Positions 13,392-23,724 of a DNA stretch of 64,000 nt are shown here, in pieces; position 1 is the stretch's first letter; the number at the start of each line of letters is the position of its first letter. The notes below the pieces were generated by a model. It was not told the origin of the DNA. It did no database searches and saw only the letters and a list, made by a program, of their open reading frames with translations. A program made the position numbers and the translations under genes. The stretch is from the NCBI GenBank assembly GCA_037957365.1, contig JARHVA010006311.1:248001-312000 (forward strand), in the 5' to 3' direction. The stretch comes from Torreya grandis. Lineage: Eukaryota; Streptophyta; Pinopsida; Cupressales; Taxaceae.

Positions 13392-13670
13392 CACATCTTC
13401 ACAATAGACATTATCGATAATTTTTTTGGCTAGATCATATTATTTCAAATGAATTTTGGTATTATCCAATGGATCCATGATATGGTTACTAGAGGTAACT
13501 TGACCAGTTCTTCATCTAATCTTTTCTTATCAGCTTGTCTAAAATAAAGTCAATACTTGCACAAGAAGCACTACTGTTTTTGCTAACTCTTGACACATAG
13601 AATCTGAATTCCCCTTATAAACCTATTATAAATTTGATTTCTCTTCATATTTAGAAAGACCTCCTTTAAA
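13392..13670 (-). repeat. Inverted repeat, right arm (decayed coding fragment)
   Basis: Pairs with 12627-12903 across a spacer of about 490 nt. On the minus strand the coding-like reading continues beyond the arm into the spacer (EDVEHDLDDRDNKQQEM, then NENFKSHPHFLKVFHIDENI), so the right arm is the longer and perhaps original copy. The fragment ends abruptly near 13670, beside the second dispersed repeat. Transcripts across both arms could fold into a long hairpin. Confidence 0.72.
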
Positions 13671-13683
13671 AACATGTGAAATT

Positions 13684-14600
13684 TTGGAAGCACAACCACC
13701 AAGTAGGGGGGTGAATCAATGTACAAACTTTTCTTTCAATTCCATATATCATTCATTAATGTTTCAAACTAATATAGTGATTAAGCAATTCATAGAGAAG
13801 AAATCACATAAACATGAAGAAATATATCAACACATGAACATAAGAGATGTGTGGGAAACCCTCATGGGGGATAAAACACACTAAAACACTACTTGAACTA
13901 CAATCCTATAAGTAATGAACCAATATTTAGTGAGGAACCAACCCTACAAGGAGCACCAACCCCTCACTAGTCAAGCACCAACTCAACTGGTCCTTTATCA
14001 AGCTCTAACTTGTAATGAGGCACCAACATCCTAAGTGACTCAACACTAAATCAACCACTTCAAGGACACTTCTAAAATCACCAAACTGCAAGGCAACTCC
14101 CACTCCCTCTTGACTAAGTACTAACTCAACCAAGACAAACTTGATCACCTCAAGACAACTTGTTGATCAACCAATAGATGGTGACCTCTTTTTCATCTCT
14201 CTATCTTCTATATCCAATTCCATACATCAGGAACACATCACTAATGCAACTCTGATGGTCTATGAATCAACTCAAGATCACTCTTTCAACACTCTAAAAC
14301 TACCTCTTTAGACAAGTAAATCTGCCCTGCTTCTACTTTGCTCAAACAAAATTCATGTGGCTTGATTAGGTCATATGATCTTTCTCATCACATTCAAAAC
14401 TTATATAGGATATTCATTAATGATCCTCTTCTCCCTTTTTATGGTCTACATGACCTACTTCCACTCTTCAAATAGCTCTTTTCTTTGCTTTCTCTCTTGT
14501 ACCTTAACTTTCCCAAATAGGCCTATTATGCCTTGTACTTATACCAGTCACTAGATCACTCATACTCTTGGTTGGTCAAGGTACTAATCCATTAGGGTCT
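13684..14600. repeat. Dispersed repeat family, member 2
   Basis: Shares with 8155-9100 the G-run plus GTGAATCA start, the GGGAAACCCTCATGGGGGA block about 175 nt downstream and a TTTAGTGAG phrase. Sequence between the markers is diverged. An open stretch at 13684-13884 has no recognisable motif and is probably chance. Type of element unknown. Confidence 0.5.
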
Positions 14601-14984
14601 AGGTTTTTTTATAGTGGTGAATCTTTGTTAATCTATAACTATTCCATGTTTTCAAGTAGGCATTTGGCAATTTTTATGGACTGGTCGATAGGGTAGGATT
14701 GCCTAAATTTTTGGGGTCAAAGTTAATTTCAAGGAGAGGTTTTCCTGCATTTGAATATAAATTTACTCATATAAATTTAATTCACTGGTACCTCAAAAGA
14801 TAATCAAGAGAATTCACCATACACCATCAAGCACTTTAGGAATTTTTTCAATGGTTTGTATTTTAGGTTTGAGGAGGGCTTCAAGAATCAATAGTTTCCA
14901 AAAATTTATGAAATGATTTTTTTACAATATAATTTCTTACTATTTTTTAGTTGTAATTCCATTTACTACACTTTAGGTGTCATC

Positions 14985-15410
14985 ACAACAACTAAACATG
15001 AGGGCATCTAATGATAGCTTACAGGAACCCAATGACATCTTACGAGTGTGGGCATTCAACGATAGCCTATGGGTGCTTAACTACAATCTGATGGTGCTCA
15101 ATGATAGCATGCAGGTGAGTGATGGAAATGTATATCTAGATGATGGTAGGTAACCTATGTGTGATTTATTTTGGTTAGGCACTTGTAAACCTATGGGTAG
15201 GTGCCTGTGAACTACAAGAGGGTGCCTACAAACTTGTGGGTGGGTGCCTATAGACCTACAGGGTAGATGCCTACAAACCTATAGGTGAATTCTTATAGAC
15301 TTATTGGTATATGTGTATAGACCTATAGGGGTATACCTATACACCTATAGGTATATGCCTCTGGACTTATAGGTAGATGCTTACCACTTGATGCCTATAG
15401 GTTATAGGCA
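14985..15410. repeat. Degenerate minisatellite (GGTGCCTATAGACCTATAGG-like)
   Basis: From 14985 phrases such as AATGATAGC-N-GGTGCT recur. From about 15170 the unit becomes GGTGCCTATAGACCTATAGG-like, roughly 25-30 nt, about eight to ten copies with many substitutions. The unit contains CCTATAGG, a self-complementary octamer. No ORF. 14601-14984 shows nothing recognisable. Confidence 0.65.
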
Positions 15411-18250
15411 TTAACCCATAGGCTATAAACCTTTGCTCATATGCTATCAACATCCACCCATAGGTTATATTAAAGCACACATAGGATACCATTAGGTATC
15501 ATCAAGCTACAGTCAGATGCTTGTAGGATTTGTATGATTCACTTGTGCAATGATATGCCTTCCAAATTTATTTCTCACCATTGCAAATTTAATTTGCCTT
15601 GAGACCTCCACAAATTTATTTATATGGCCCATTAAAATGAACCGTGTTAGGGTCATACCCAAAAAATATCTTATGAAATGATACTCATATGAATCAATAA
15701 AAATAACATCACCATTAAGTCAGCCAAACACACTTAGACCTATTTCTTCTTTTAGGCCTACTTAGAGACCTAATGCATTAGGTCTATCTCAAGTAACACA
15801 CTACACTTAGCCTTATGGAAACTTTGAAAAATTCATATAAACCTCAAATATACCCCTTCTAACATTCATTTAGGTCCATAACACTTTTTATTCCAATTCA
15901 CTCCTTGAACAACACCATTAGGCCTACTCACTACCAAAACGTCTATCAACCAAAACTAAAGCATACAATAAAACTTGACATATAATCATATCAATAAATC
16001 ACATGGATATGACCTTCATGACCTTAGGTTCAACCCCAGGTCCATTACCATTCACTATATAGGGCAAAATAACTCAAATTGATCACATTTAAATTCTCAC
16101 TTAGAAATGCACATAGGCTTCAAAACACAGTTAAGAACATTTAACCTTTATCCCATTAATAGGAGTTTATCATGAATATAAATGCATTAAAATTAACTTA
16201 TGATACTTATATAATAACTTCATGTGCATTGGTCACTTTAATACTATGCATAAAGAATCAATAACATCATTCTCACTCATATATAGAAAATTGTTTGTAG
16301 TTCCAAAAACACAGTCATGAAGAATGTTGCCTTTATCTCATTTAATGATACTACCAAGACATATAATTCATATTAATAGTTCCTTTTTGACTTATATAAC
16401 CTCCTAAAATAGATAGATCAAAATATCTAGTGTCAACCATTAGTCTTGCAGACCAATTTGTTGAGCTTCTATCCCATAATCCTTACATAGCTAGATAAGC
16501 CATTTTGGCTTCCATATTACAACCTATTAAAATGATTGTAAACCTTAAATAAAGAATTTATAGGTCATATACATCCCAAAAAACATCATAATGTTCATTG
16601 GATACATTGAATCTTGTCATAGAGTCCCAAACTCTTCACTTCATCGTGCATACCCTTAACTATCATTCTGCCTTGAGAACCAGTCATGATGAAGGCATGT
16701 ATTCCAACCCTTGTGAAAACACATTTAGTAAATATTGATACATGTGTGTGATCCTATGATACCTATAGATCACTTTCATATACAAAAACATCATGGTCCT
16801 AATGAAATAATTTAACTTACAAACCCATTACAAAACCTTACTACACACAGTTTTAAATCACTCAAACATGTCACTTTGGATTAAGTAATTTCACCATCAG
16901 TATTGATCACCAATATCTATAAAATATATATACATGACATAAAAGTCCCAAATCACTCTTCCATGCACTTCTAATAATTATTCCTTCGTGATAATTTGAC
17001 AGGAACCTTCAACTCATCTTTAACTAGATTTGCACTAAACTTCTTCACTAGGCCTGTTAGCGACATGCCATCTTGAAACATCAAATTTAAACACCTAAAG
17101 ATCTAAAACAACTCAAAAAATACATGGGAAAAAAATATAAGTCACAAGCTTCAGCCTCCACTCATTGTGCAACTTTTAATTAATCAACCCTACCTGTTAT
17201 ACAATTTTTTTGAGAAACAAGTGGTTTCCTCTGGCTTTCACTCACTCGTCTGGCAAACCAATGCCACTTGGAGGTACCTAGGAGAGTTGTCTACATTTTC
17301 CAATCATCAAACTGGCCTCACCAATCCATTCTAGGCCATTTCTAACAACATCTTCCAAATTGGGTCATTATGAGGGTTTAAGGAGGGTTTTAAACTGGTT
17401 TCTTCATGCTTAACATTTTTTCATAAAATTTTGCCCCTAAAACCAACTCCTAATTCATGGGAAACAATTTTATGACCCTTTTCCATCTCTACCTAAGATC
17501 TCAGCTTCCCATGCAATAGTCACACGTGCTAATAAGCATGAGAACGTCCTTCTCAGGTCTTCATCTCTTCATTCCTACATACAAGAGACCTTCAAACTTA
17601 TTTTCATTCTTTCTCCTTCAATTCAGGACCTCAAACTTGGTAAACACACTTGATACATCCTGTCAAACCTAAATCTGTGTTCACATGACCTCACAAGCCT
17701 CCAAACCTTATCATGACACCTCATTCTGCCACCTAGGGTCTTAAGACTAGGTCCATGAGAAAACCACTAAAGAAGAGCATACCCCTTGAGCTCACTCTAA
17801 GAGTCATGTGGCTAACTAAAAACCTTTCTCACATGTTATAAAACGTCATTTCACAACTTTAAGGCTCATACACATTTATATCACCACCATCATGCCTCTA
17901 CAAGCCATACATATGCTTAAGAATAAGTCCATTCAAATAGACCTACTAGGAACCATACCACTTTGAGACCTCTTTACCACTATAGATGCACTCTAAAACT
18001 CATTCTCATTCCAAACCACCTTTATACACTCTCTCAATAAGATCGTGACCGTGTTACACCACAACAATGTGCCAAGACCTCATACAGAACTCAAAGACTA
18101 CCAAACCATGCTCAATGTCATCATTAACACTCACCATGTAACATCATAAGAACATCTCTAGGACATCAATGATACTTACAAAACTTTGACATCAATGAAA
18201 ACATTAATACCTTAATCACAACCAAAAAAAAAACCTCAACATGAACTTCC
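15411..18250. other. No gene recognised; strongly G-poor plus strand
   Basis: A 2.8 kb stretch with many A, C and T but few G on the plus strand, giving a visible strand bias. Stop codons occur in all frames and no domain was recognised. It may be the internal non-coding part of an old LTR element; that is inference only. Confidence 0.45.
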
Positions 18251-18479
18251 TATTTCTATAGGATATCCAGGCAAATCTAAAGGTGCACATGTAGTGTTTT
18301 ATTTGTTATCCCTAATACCATTGAAAGTCACTTTGGTATTCTTCAATAGGTGAGGTACATTTAATGGTTTTATATCTTTCAAGGTTTCAACCTTGGTTTC
18401 CTTATTCTTTTACTCCTTGGTAGGGTTTGGGAATTCAATCCTTATTTTTTTTATTTTCCTTTCTTCTACCCATGCCCTT

Positions 18480-18670
18480 AACTCCTTTGAATGTTCTTGC
18501 ACTTCCATTCAGCATTGTCATTCGGTATTGTCATTTAGCACTTCCGTTCGACACTATCATGAGGTATTATCATTCAACAATGTCGTTTGATGCCTTTGGT
18601 CTGCACTATTATTGTTTGGTATCACCATCTGATTCTTCGGTTTAGGTGCTATCATACAATGATGTCATCC
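18480..18670. repeat. Degenerate 12-16 nt repeats (CATTCGGTATTGTC-like)
   Basis: Units such as CATTCAGCATTGTC, CATTCGGTATTGTC, CGTTCGACACTATC, CATTCAACAATGTC and TGTTTGGTATCACC follow one another. Overlapping plus-strand open stretches (18393-18645) arise from this periodicity and are not convincing genes. 18671-19904 shows no recognised gene. Confidence 0.5.
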
Positions 18671-19904
18671 TCGATTGCATGACCTTGTCGGTTCCGGTTA
18701 TGCTTGTTACCTTGTTTGATATCGGGGGTCAAGGTGGTTATACTATATATATGTGACAAATTGAAGTGTAATCTAAGATATTATTGTAAATGGTTGGTGA
18801 GATAATCCCAAAAATAATTTATATTCCTAAATTTTTGGCAATCTAGACCATTCTAGTGATCCTAAAAAATTACCAAAAATAAAATTCAAAAATTAGAATA
18901 TTCGTGAATTAACGAATATTTGTTGCTAAAATTTACCATGGTATGGTATATGACAAATCTAATATAGACGCCTCAAAATTGATGGCTCTTAGTGTTTTTA
19001 AGATAAATATATTTAAGATAATTGTACAAGTAACATCGATAGACATAATATATAATCACATCAAGGGGTAGTGATGGAGTTAAGAGTATAATAGTGTGAG
19101 ATGGCAAGAAAAACGACAAACCTTAAATTTGATGTGTATTCAATTGTCATGGGTACCTTTGAGTTTCAATTTTGCATCCATTTGATTGGCATGCAAATGT
19201 TTTTCTTCTTGTTTGGAGAAGGTGAAAAATCATAATATATAAGACATCTATTAGAGTTTGGAGATCGTAAGTATTTTTATGACCCAGATGCAATAGTACA
19301 ACTAGATTGAGACTATATATCTCAAATCAATATGAAATACATAAAAAAGATAATACAATCATTAATCAATATGATACATGTAATAATTTGAACATATGTA
19401 TGTCGAACTTAATATCTCTCAAAAAAATTGTTGAAAAATATATTTAAAATATCTCTACTCAATTGACTTTTTAATAAAATACCATTTAAATATATAAAAC
19501 ACCATTTTCAAATGTTTATTGTTTGATAGCCTTTCAAATGAATTGAGTTACTTTTACTTTACCAAAGCTATTCCGGTTAAAACATAATTTACCATATCAA
19601 CATTGTTAGTTTTTTCTCATAATTATTTTAAAACTAACTCTTTATTAAATATTAATTTTTATGAAATTCTTATTCATATATATTGTAGTCATTAATATTA
19701 AAATGATTTTCATCAATTCTCATTACTTAAATGTTTTTCTTTTTTAAATAATAATCACAAAACAAAAAAAAATTTACATATTTTCAAAAACATAAAACTC
19801 AAAAAAAACCATTTTATTATTTTGATAAAGTAATTTCTTCCCTCTCAAGACTTTGGTGCGCTTTATTTAAAAGAAATGTGTAATTATTTTTAAAACAAAG
19901 TAAT

Positions 19905-20530
19905 ATAACATCCCATCCCTCTGAGTTCACCATCCCTCTGAGTTCCCGTCACGTCTCGTCACGTCTGTCGCTTACCGTCGGTTCGTTCGCGTCGTCGCTT
20001 CCGACAAACTCGATCTTATCCCGTCCCATACGAATTTATTACTAGTCAAGGAGACCTTTGGCCCTTTACGATTCTAGAATTTTGATTCTAAAGGTGGGAT
20101 TTTCTGTCTACTCACCTCATGTATTCAGCGTCGAGTTACTATGTACAATAATATCATTTTTATTTTTATCTTACAATTGTCGGCCATTGGACTAGACTTT
20201 TATTGGAATTTAATTTCGACCATTCAAATCGCCGTCCTACAACCCTACCCTATCATCATCGCTAATCAATTTCGACCATTCAAACGACTGATCAAAACTA
20301 TATCTAACAAACGTGTAATCAACGTCGGGATGCCCACACCATCGCCCATTCCAAACGAAAAGTCACGAGTTTGCAGACTGATGCTGCACGGAGAGCAAAC
20401 AAGTGACCCGTGAAACGATCAGATTGTGTTGTTGTATAGACAATCAACGAGTGATCCTGCAACGACTTCGGAGCTGTTTCTTTTTACTTCTATTCAATTT
20501 GAATCCCCCTTCGCTTCTCTTTCTGTTTAT
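19905..20530. other. CpG-retaining patch, possible promoter or first-exon relic
   Basis: Unlike its surroundings, this stretch keeps many CpG dinucleotides (for example GTCGCTTACCGTCGGTTCG near 19968). A tandem CATCCCTCTGAGTTC is at 19912-19944 and a direct repeat ATTTCGACCATTCAAA occurs near 20213 and 20269. An open plus-strand frame runs 20141-20413 (90 codons, N-terminally hydrophobic) with no recognised family. CpG retention in a methylation-decayed region can indicate an unmethylated promoter or recently arrived DNA. No transcript evidence is available. Confidence 0.4.
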
Positions 20531-20565
20531 AAATTAGGCAAGTAATAAAAATTAAATGTATAATT

Positions 20566-20568
<3 letters not shown>

Positions 20569-20608
<40 letters not shown>
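20569..20608. repeat. (TA)n microsatellite
   Basis: About 20 uninterrupted AT/TA dinucleotides, followed by very AT-rich DNA to about 20760. The sequence from there to 21980 holds no recognised gene; open stretches on the minus strand at 21418-21699 and 21781-21981 have no identifiable motif. Confidence 0.9.
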
Positions 20609-20611
<3 letters not shown>

Positions 20612-21980
20612 ATAAATATAACATATACAATTATTTATATATATTAATTATATCAACTATTTATATACTATATATTAGATAGTTATATTAACCATAATGT
20701 TATATAATATTATATTACTATAATAATATATTATAATATAATAATACTATATATTATTAGTCCCTCTCCTACAAGGTACTATAAGAATTGATAGAACGAA
20801 TAATTTTTTATTGTGACCAATAAAAAGCTTTGAAATAATATAATATTATATGCATTTCAAAGTTTAACACCAAATATTAAAGAATATTCCATTACATGCT
20901 CTTAGAGAATAGTCTATTTATATCAATATTATAATATATTCCAACAATATTGGCACTTGCTCTCTAACTTATACAAAATATTGAAAAAAAATTGCTCAAA
21001 TACAATATAATATATCACTCTTGCTATTATGCCTTCACCTTCTCATGTTATCCCATACTACTTTTGTTTAATGTGTTGTGTATGCCACCACTTGTGCTTG
21101 TGGACTTCGTATGAATGGTGACCCTACAACTCAATGATAGCTCTATTAAACAAATCTAAAAATAAATCAAAAGTGAAATAGAAGTCGAAAGCTAAGTCCG
21201 GTCATTACTCCAACTAATAAGGCCCACTATTAACAACTTGAAAGGAGTCTATAAACTTGCATGCCTCATATTACTAGATTTGAACATGATATGGCTACAT
21301 GCAGTCATCTAATTAAATAACTTTCTACCGTATCTTAAGGTTTCAAATGCAATTCATAATAAAATCAGGGTTTTTATAATTTTCTCAACTTCTTTGGTGG
21401 CTAATTAGCGAATGGCCTCAATTTTTAATGAAACAATTTAATGCCTTCCACTCCTTCTGATAACGTGAACTTGGATAATGAATGCTAAATGCCATGCCTA
21501 AAATATATAAACCCTCATTTGTCATTTTATCATTCTTCCTGAATCGATCTGTAATGGAGCAACAAAAATGGTGGCAGATATTTTTTTTGGTTTGAAGAAT
21601 GCAATACATATTTAGTTGCAACATTGAAGGAGCTTTTGTGTCTTTCGTCAAGTGATTATCTGAATTTGGTTTTCCAAAGCCATTGTGAGAGTTCCCCACT
21701 TTTTTTCAAGGATTTGCAGGGCATTGAAATTATCACTGGCATTCATTGTATTTTCTAAACATCTCCTTTTTACAATGTTTTTATATTATTATATGACATA
21801 GTCTAATGTATTTGATTTCTAAAAGGTGGGGCCCCTGCTTAACAAATTTATAGCCAGACATAGCCATAGTGATAAAAAGATGGGCAAGGCCATCATTTAA
21901 TTTTGAGACTATAATTTGACTATCTATATGCAAAGTGATGTCTTTAAACCTTGTTAATTTTTTAAAGTAAAAGAACAACA

Positions 21981-23366
21981 TATTATGGCCTCACAACAAT
22001 TGATGACCTTTGCAATCACAAAGTTGGTCATATATTTGAAGTAGAAGTCCTCGTTGTTTACAAAGTAATGTTCCAAAAAGAGCAAAATAAATTGTTGCTA
22101 TGTGCTGACTTGACAGATGCAAAAGGAGATATGACAGTTACTCTCAATGTACCTAGCAAACTGATTGAAATACATGAACACAAAATTGTTGTAGATAAAG
22201 CAATATAAATAACAAACTTTTGAATTGCACTCAAAACTAGTTACGATCATGTAGATTGTGACTTCATATTATTGCTCACTCAATCCACCATGATTAAGAC
22301 CATACCTCATGCTTGCACAGATTAAAAATTCATACCAGACTCTATAATTAAACATTTTTTGACCATCATTGATGCATATGTAACTGATACAATTGTTGTA
22401 ATTGTAACATCTGCAAAAAAAACTAGCCTCTAACTAATATCATAAATTAAGGATGGAAATTCAAAAGATGATACAACACAAGCAAGATACCATCCTTTCA
22501 CATACTTTTTAATTTCAATCATATCTTATATACAAATAAAAATAACTACTTCATATTTAATTGTGTGGCTCTATCTATTTGGAACATTCAAGCCTTTGTT
22601 CGCCACCATTCAACAAAAATTATAGAATAAACAATTTCCAATCTATCTCTTCAAAATTTTGGTGAAGCAAAATAGCCCTGAAAGAGAATTCAAAACCAGT
22701 CAAGCAACATTTATTACTCCATTACATAATAAGAAAGCATTAGAAGACTTAAATGTGTTGTTAGATGCAAAAATTGAGGTATGTTAATGCACTTGCTTTA
22801 TTTCATTTTTATCACTACAATTTTCAACAAAAAATATTAATTATGTTCTTTACTTTCCAAGCAATCACATTTTTACAAGTAAAATACAAACCTGTTATTA
22901 GTAGACTCTTCATGGTTTATAACACAATTGAAAAAAATGTGCTTGTCATATCATTGAAACACAGTGCCTACTATGTTTGCATCACATTAATTTCTCTTTC
23001 CAAATTGTATCTGTATTCTTACAGGTAGAAGGAAAACTATTAATTACAAATTTATATTCTATGCCTTTTCAACTCATTTGCAATAAATACAGCATCCCAA
23101 TTGAAACCCTTCAACTATCACATTTTACATCTCCATATTGTGGGTCCTATCAAGAAGAAATTTTATATGCATACACCCATCATGTAATTTTTAATCTAAA
23201 AACTATAAAAAATAGCAATTTACAATGCTTCCTTTTAAGATCACTACTGAAAATACAACCACCTCGATTTACAAAGGTTTCACATGAAGACTACATAAAC
23301 AAAAAAGCCGATACCATCTTCATGCTTAGAGAATTCTCTATTCAAGGAAAATTTGTACTCAATTAA
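21981..23366 (+). pseudogene. RPA1-like single-strand DNA-binding protein, decayed, one apparent intron
   Basis: One plus-strand frame runs from 21981 to 22778 with about seven stops and recognisable RPA70 features. A DBD-A-like OB fold (LLLCADLTDAKGDMTVTLNV, YDHVDCDFILLL, TMIKTIPHAC) comes first. A DBD-B start follows (KFIPDSIIKHF, VWLYLFGTF), and then FKTSQATFITP, typical of the linker to DBD-C. GAG|GTATGT at 22778 and TTCTTACAG|GTA at 23024 bound a 246-bp intron-like segment in phase 0. The second part (23025-23366) has a Zn-ribbon-like C..K...YCG pattern and ends FVLN. RPA1 binds ssDNA in replication and meiosis, and RPA-like genes are also carried by plant Helitrons. Stops show it is not functional. 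Confidence 0.65.
22779..23024 (+). other. Apparent spliceosomal intron in RPA1-like pseudogene
   Basis: GT...AG boundaries (GTATGT donor; polypyrimidine tract then TTCTTACAG acceptor) join two stretches that stay in the same phase. Retention of an intron argues that this copy arose by DNA duplication or capture, not by reverse transcription of mRNA. Confidence 0.55.
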
Positions 23367-23654
23367 CACAAATATATTATAGACGCTAACATCACAAACT
23401 ATTAAAGGTATGTGAAAACATCACTTATTCTCAACAAACCCACTATTATTAATGCTTTATATGATTTTACAATGTGTAAACATACAATGTACATTTCCAC
23501 TTATTAGGCTTTGTCGATGTTGGTATTTAGTCACAAATAAACTACCAAATTTTTGAAATTTCAATTTATGTAAAACCATGCCAAATACTATTTTTTTAAA
23601 AGAATTTTTGTACACAAATATGCTCAAGGACAAATTTATAAATTCAATGTACTA

Positions 23655-23656
<2 letters not shown>

Positions 23657-23722
<66 letters not shown>
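23657..23722. repeat. (TA)n microsatellite
   Basis: About 32 TA dinucleotides in one run. The following DNA to 24983 is AT-rich with no recognised gene. Confidence 0.9.

Positions 23723-23724
<2 letters not shown>

Noticed and set aside
20141..20413. A genuine small protein gene
   Set aside because: Ninety codons without recognisable motif. The internal direct repeat and lack of a clear promoter make a call unsafe; described only as part of the CpG-retaining patch.
22977..23366. Stand-alone 129-residue protein
   Set aside because: It begins inside an intron-like segment. The meaningful part joins the upstream RPA1-like frame at 23025.
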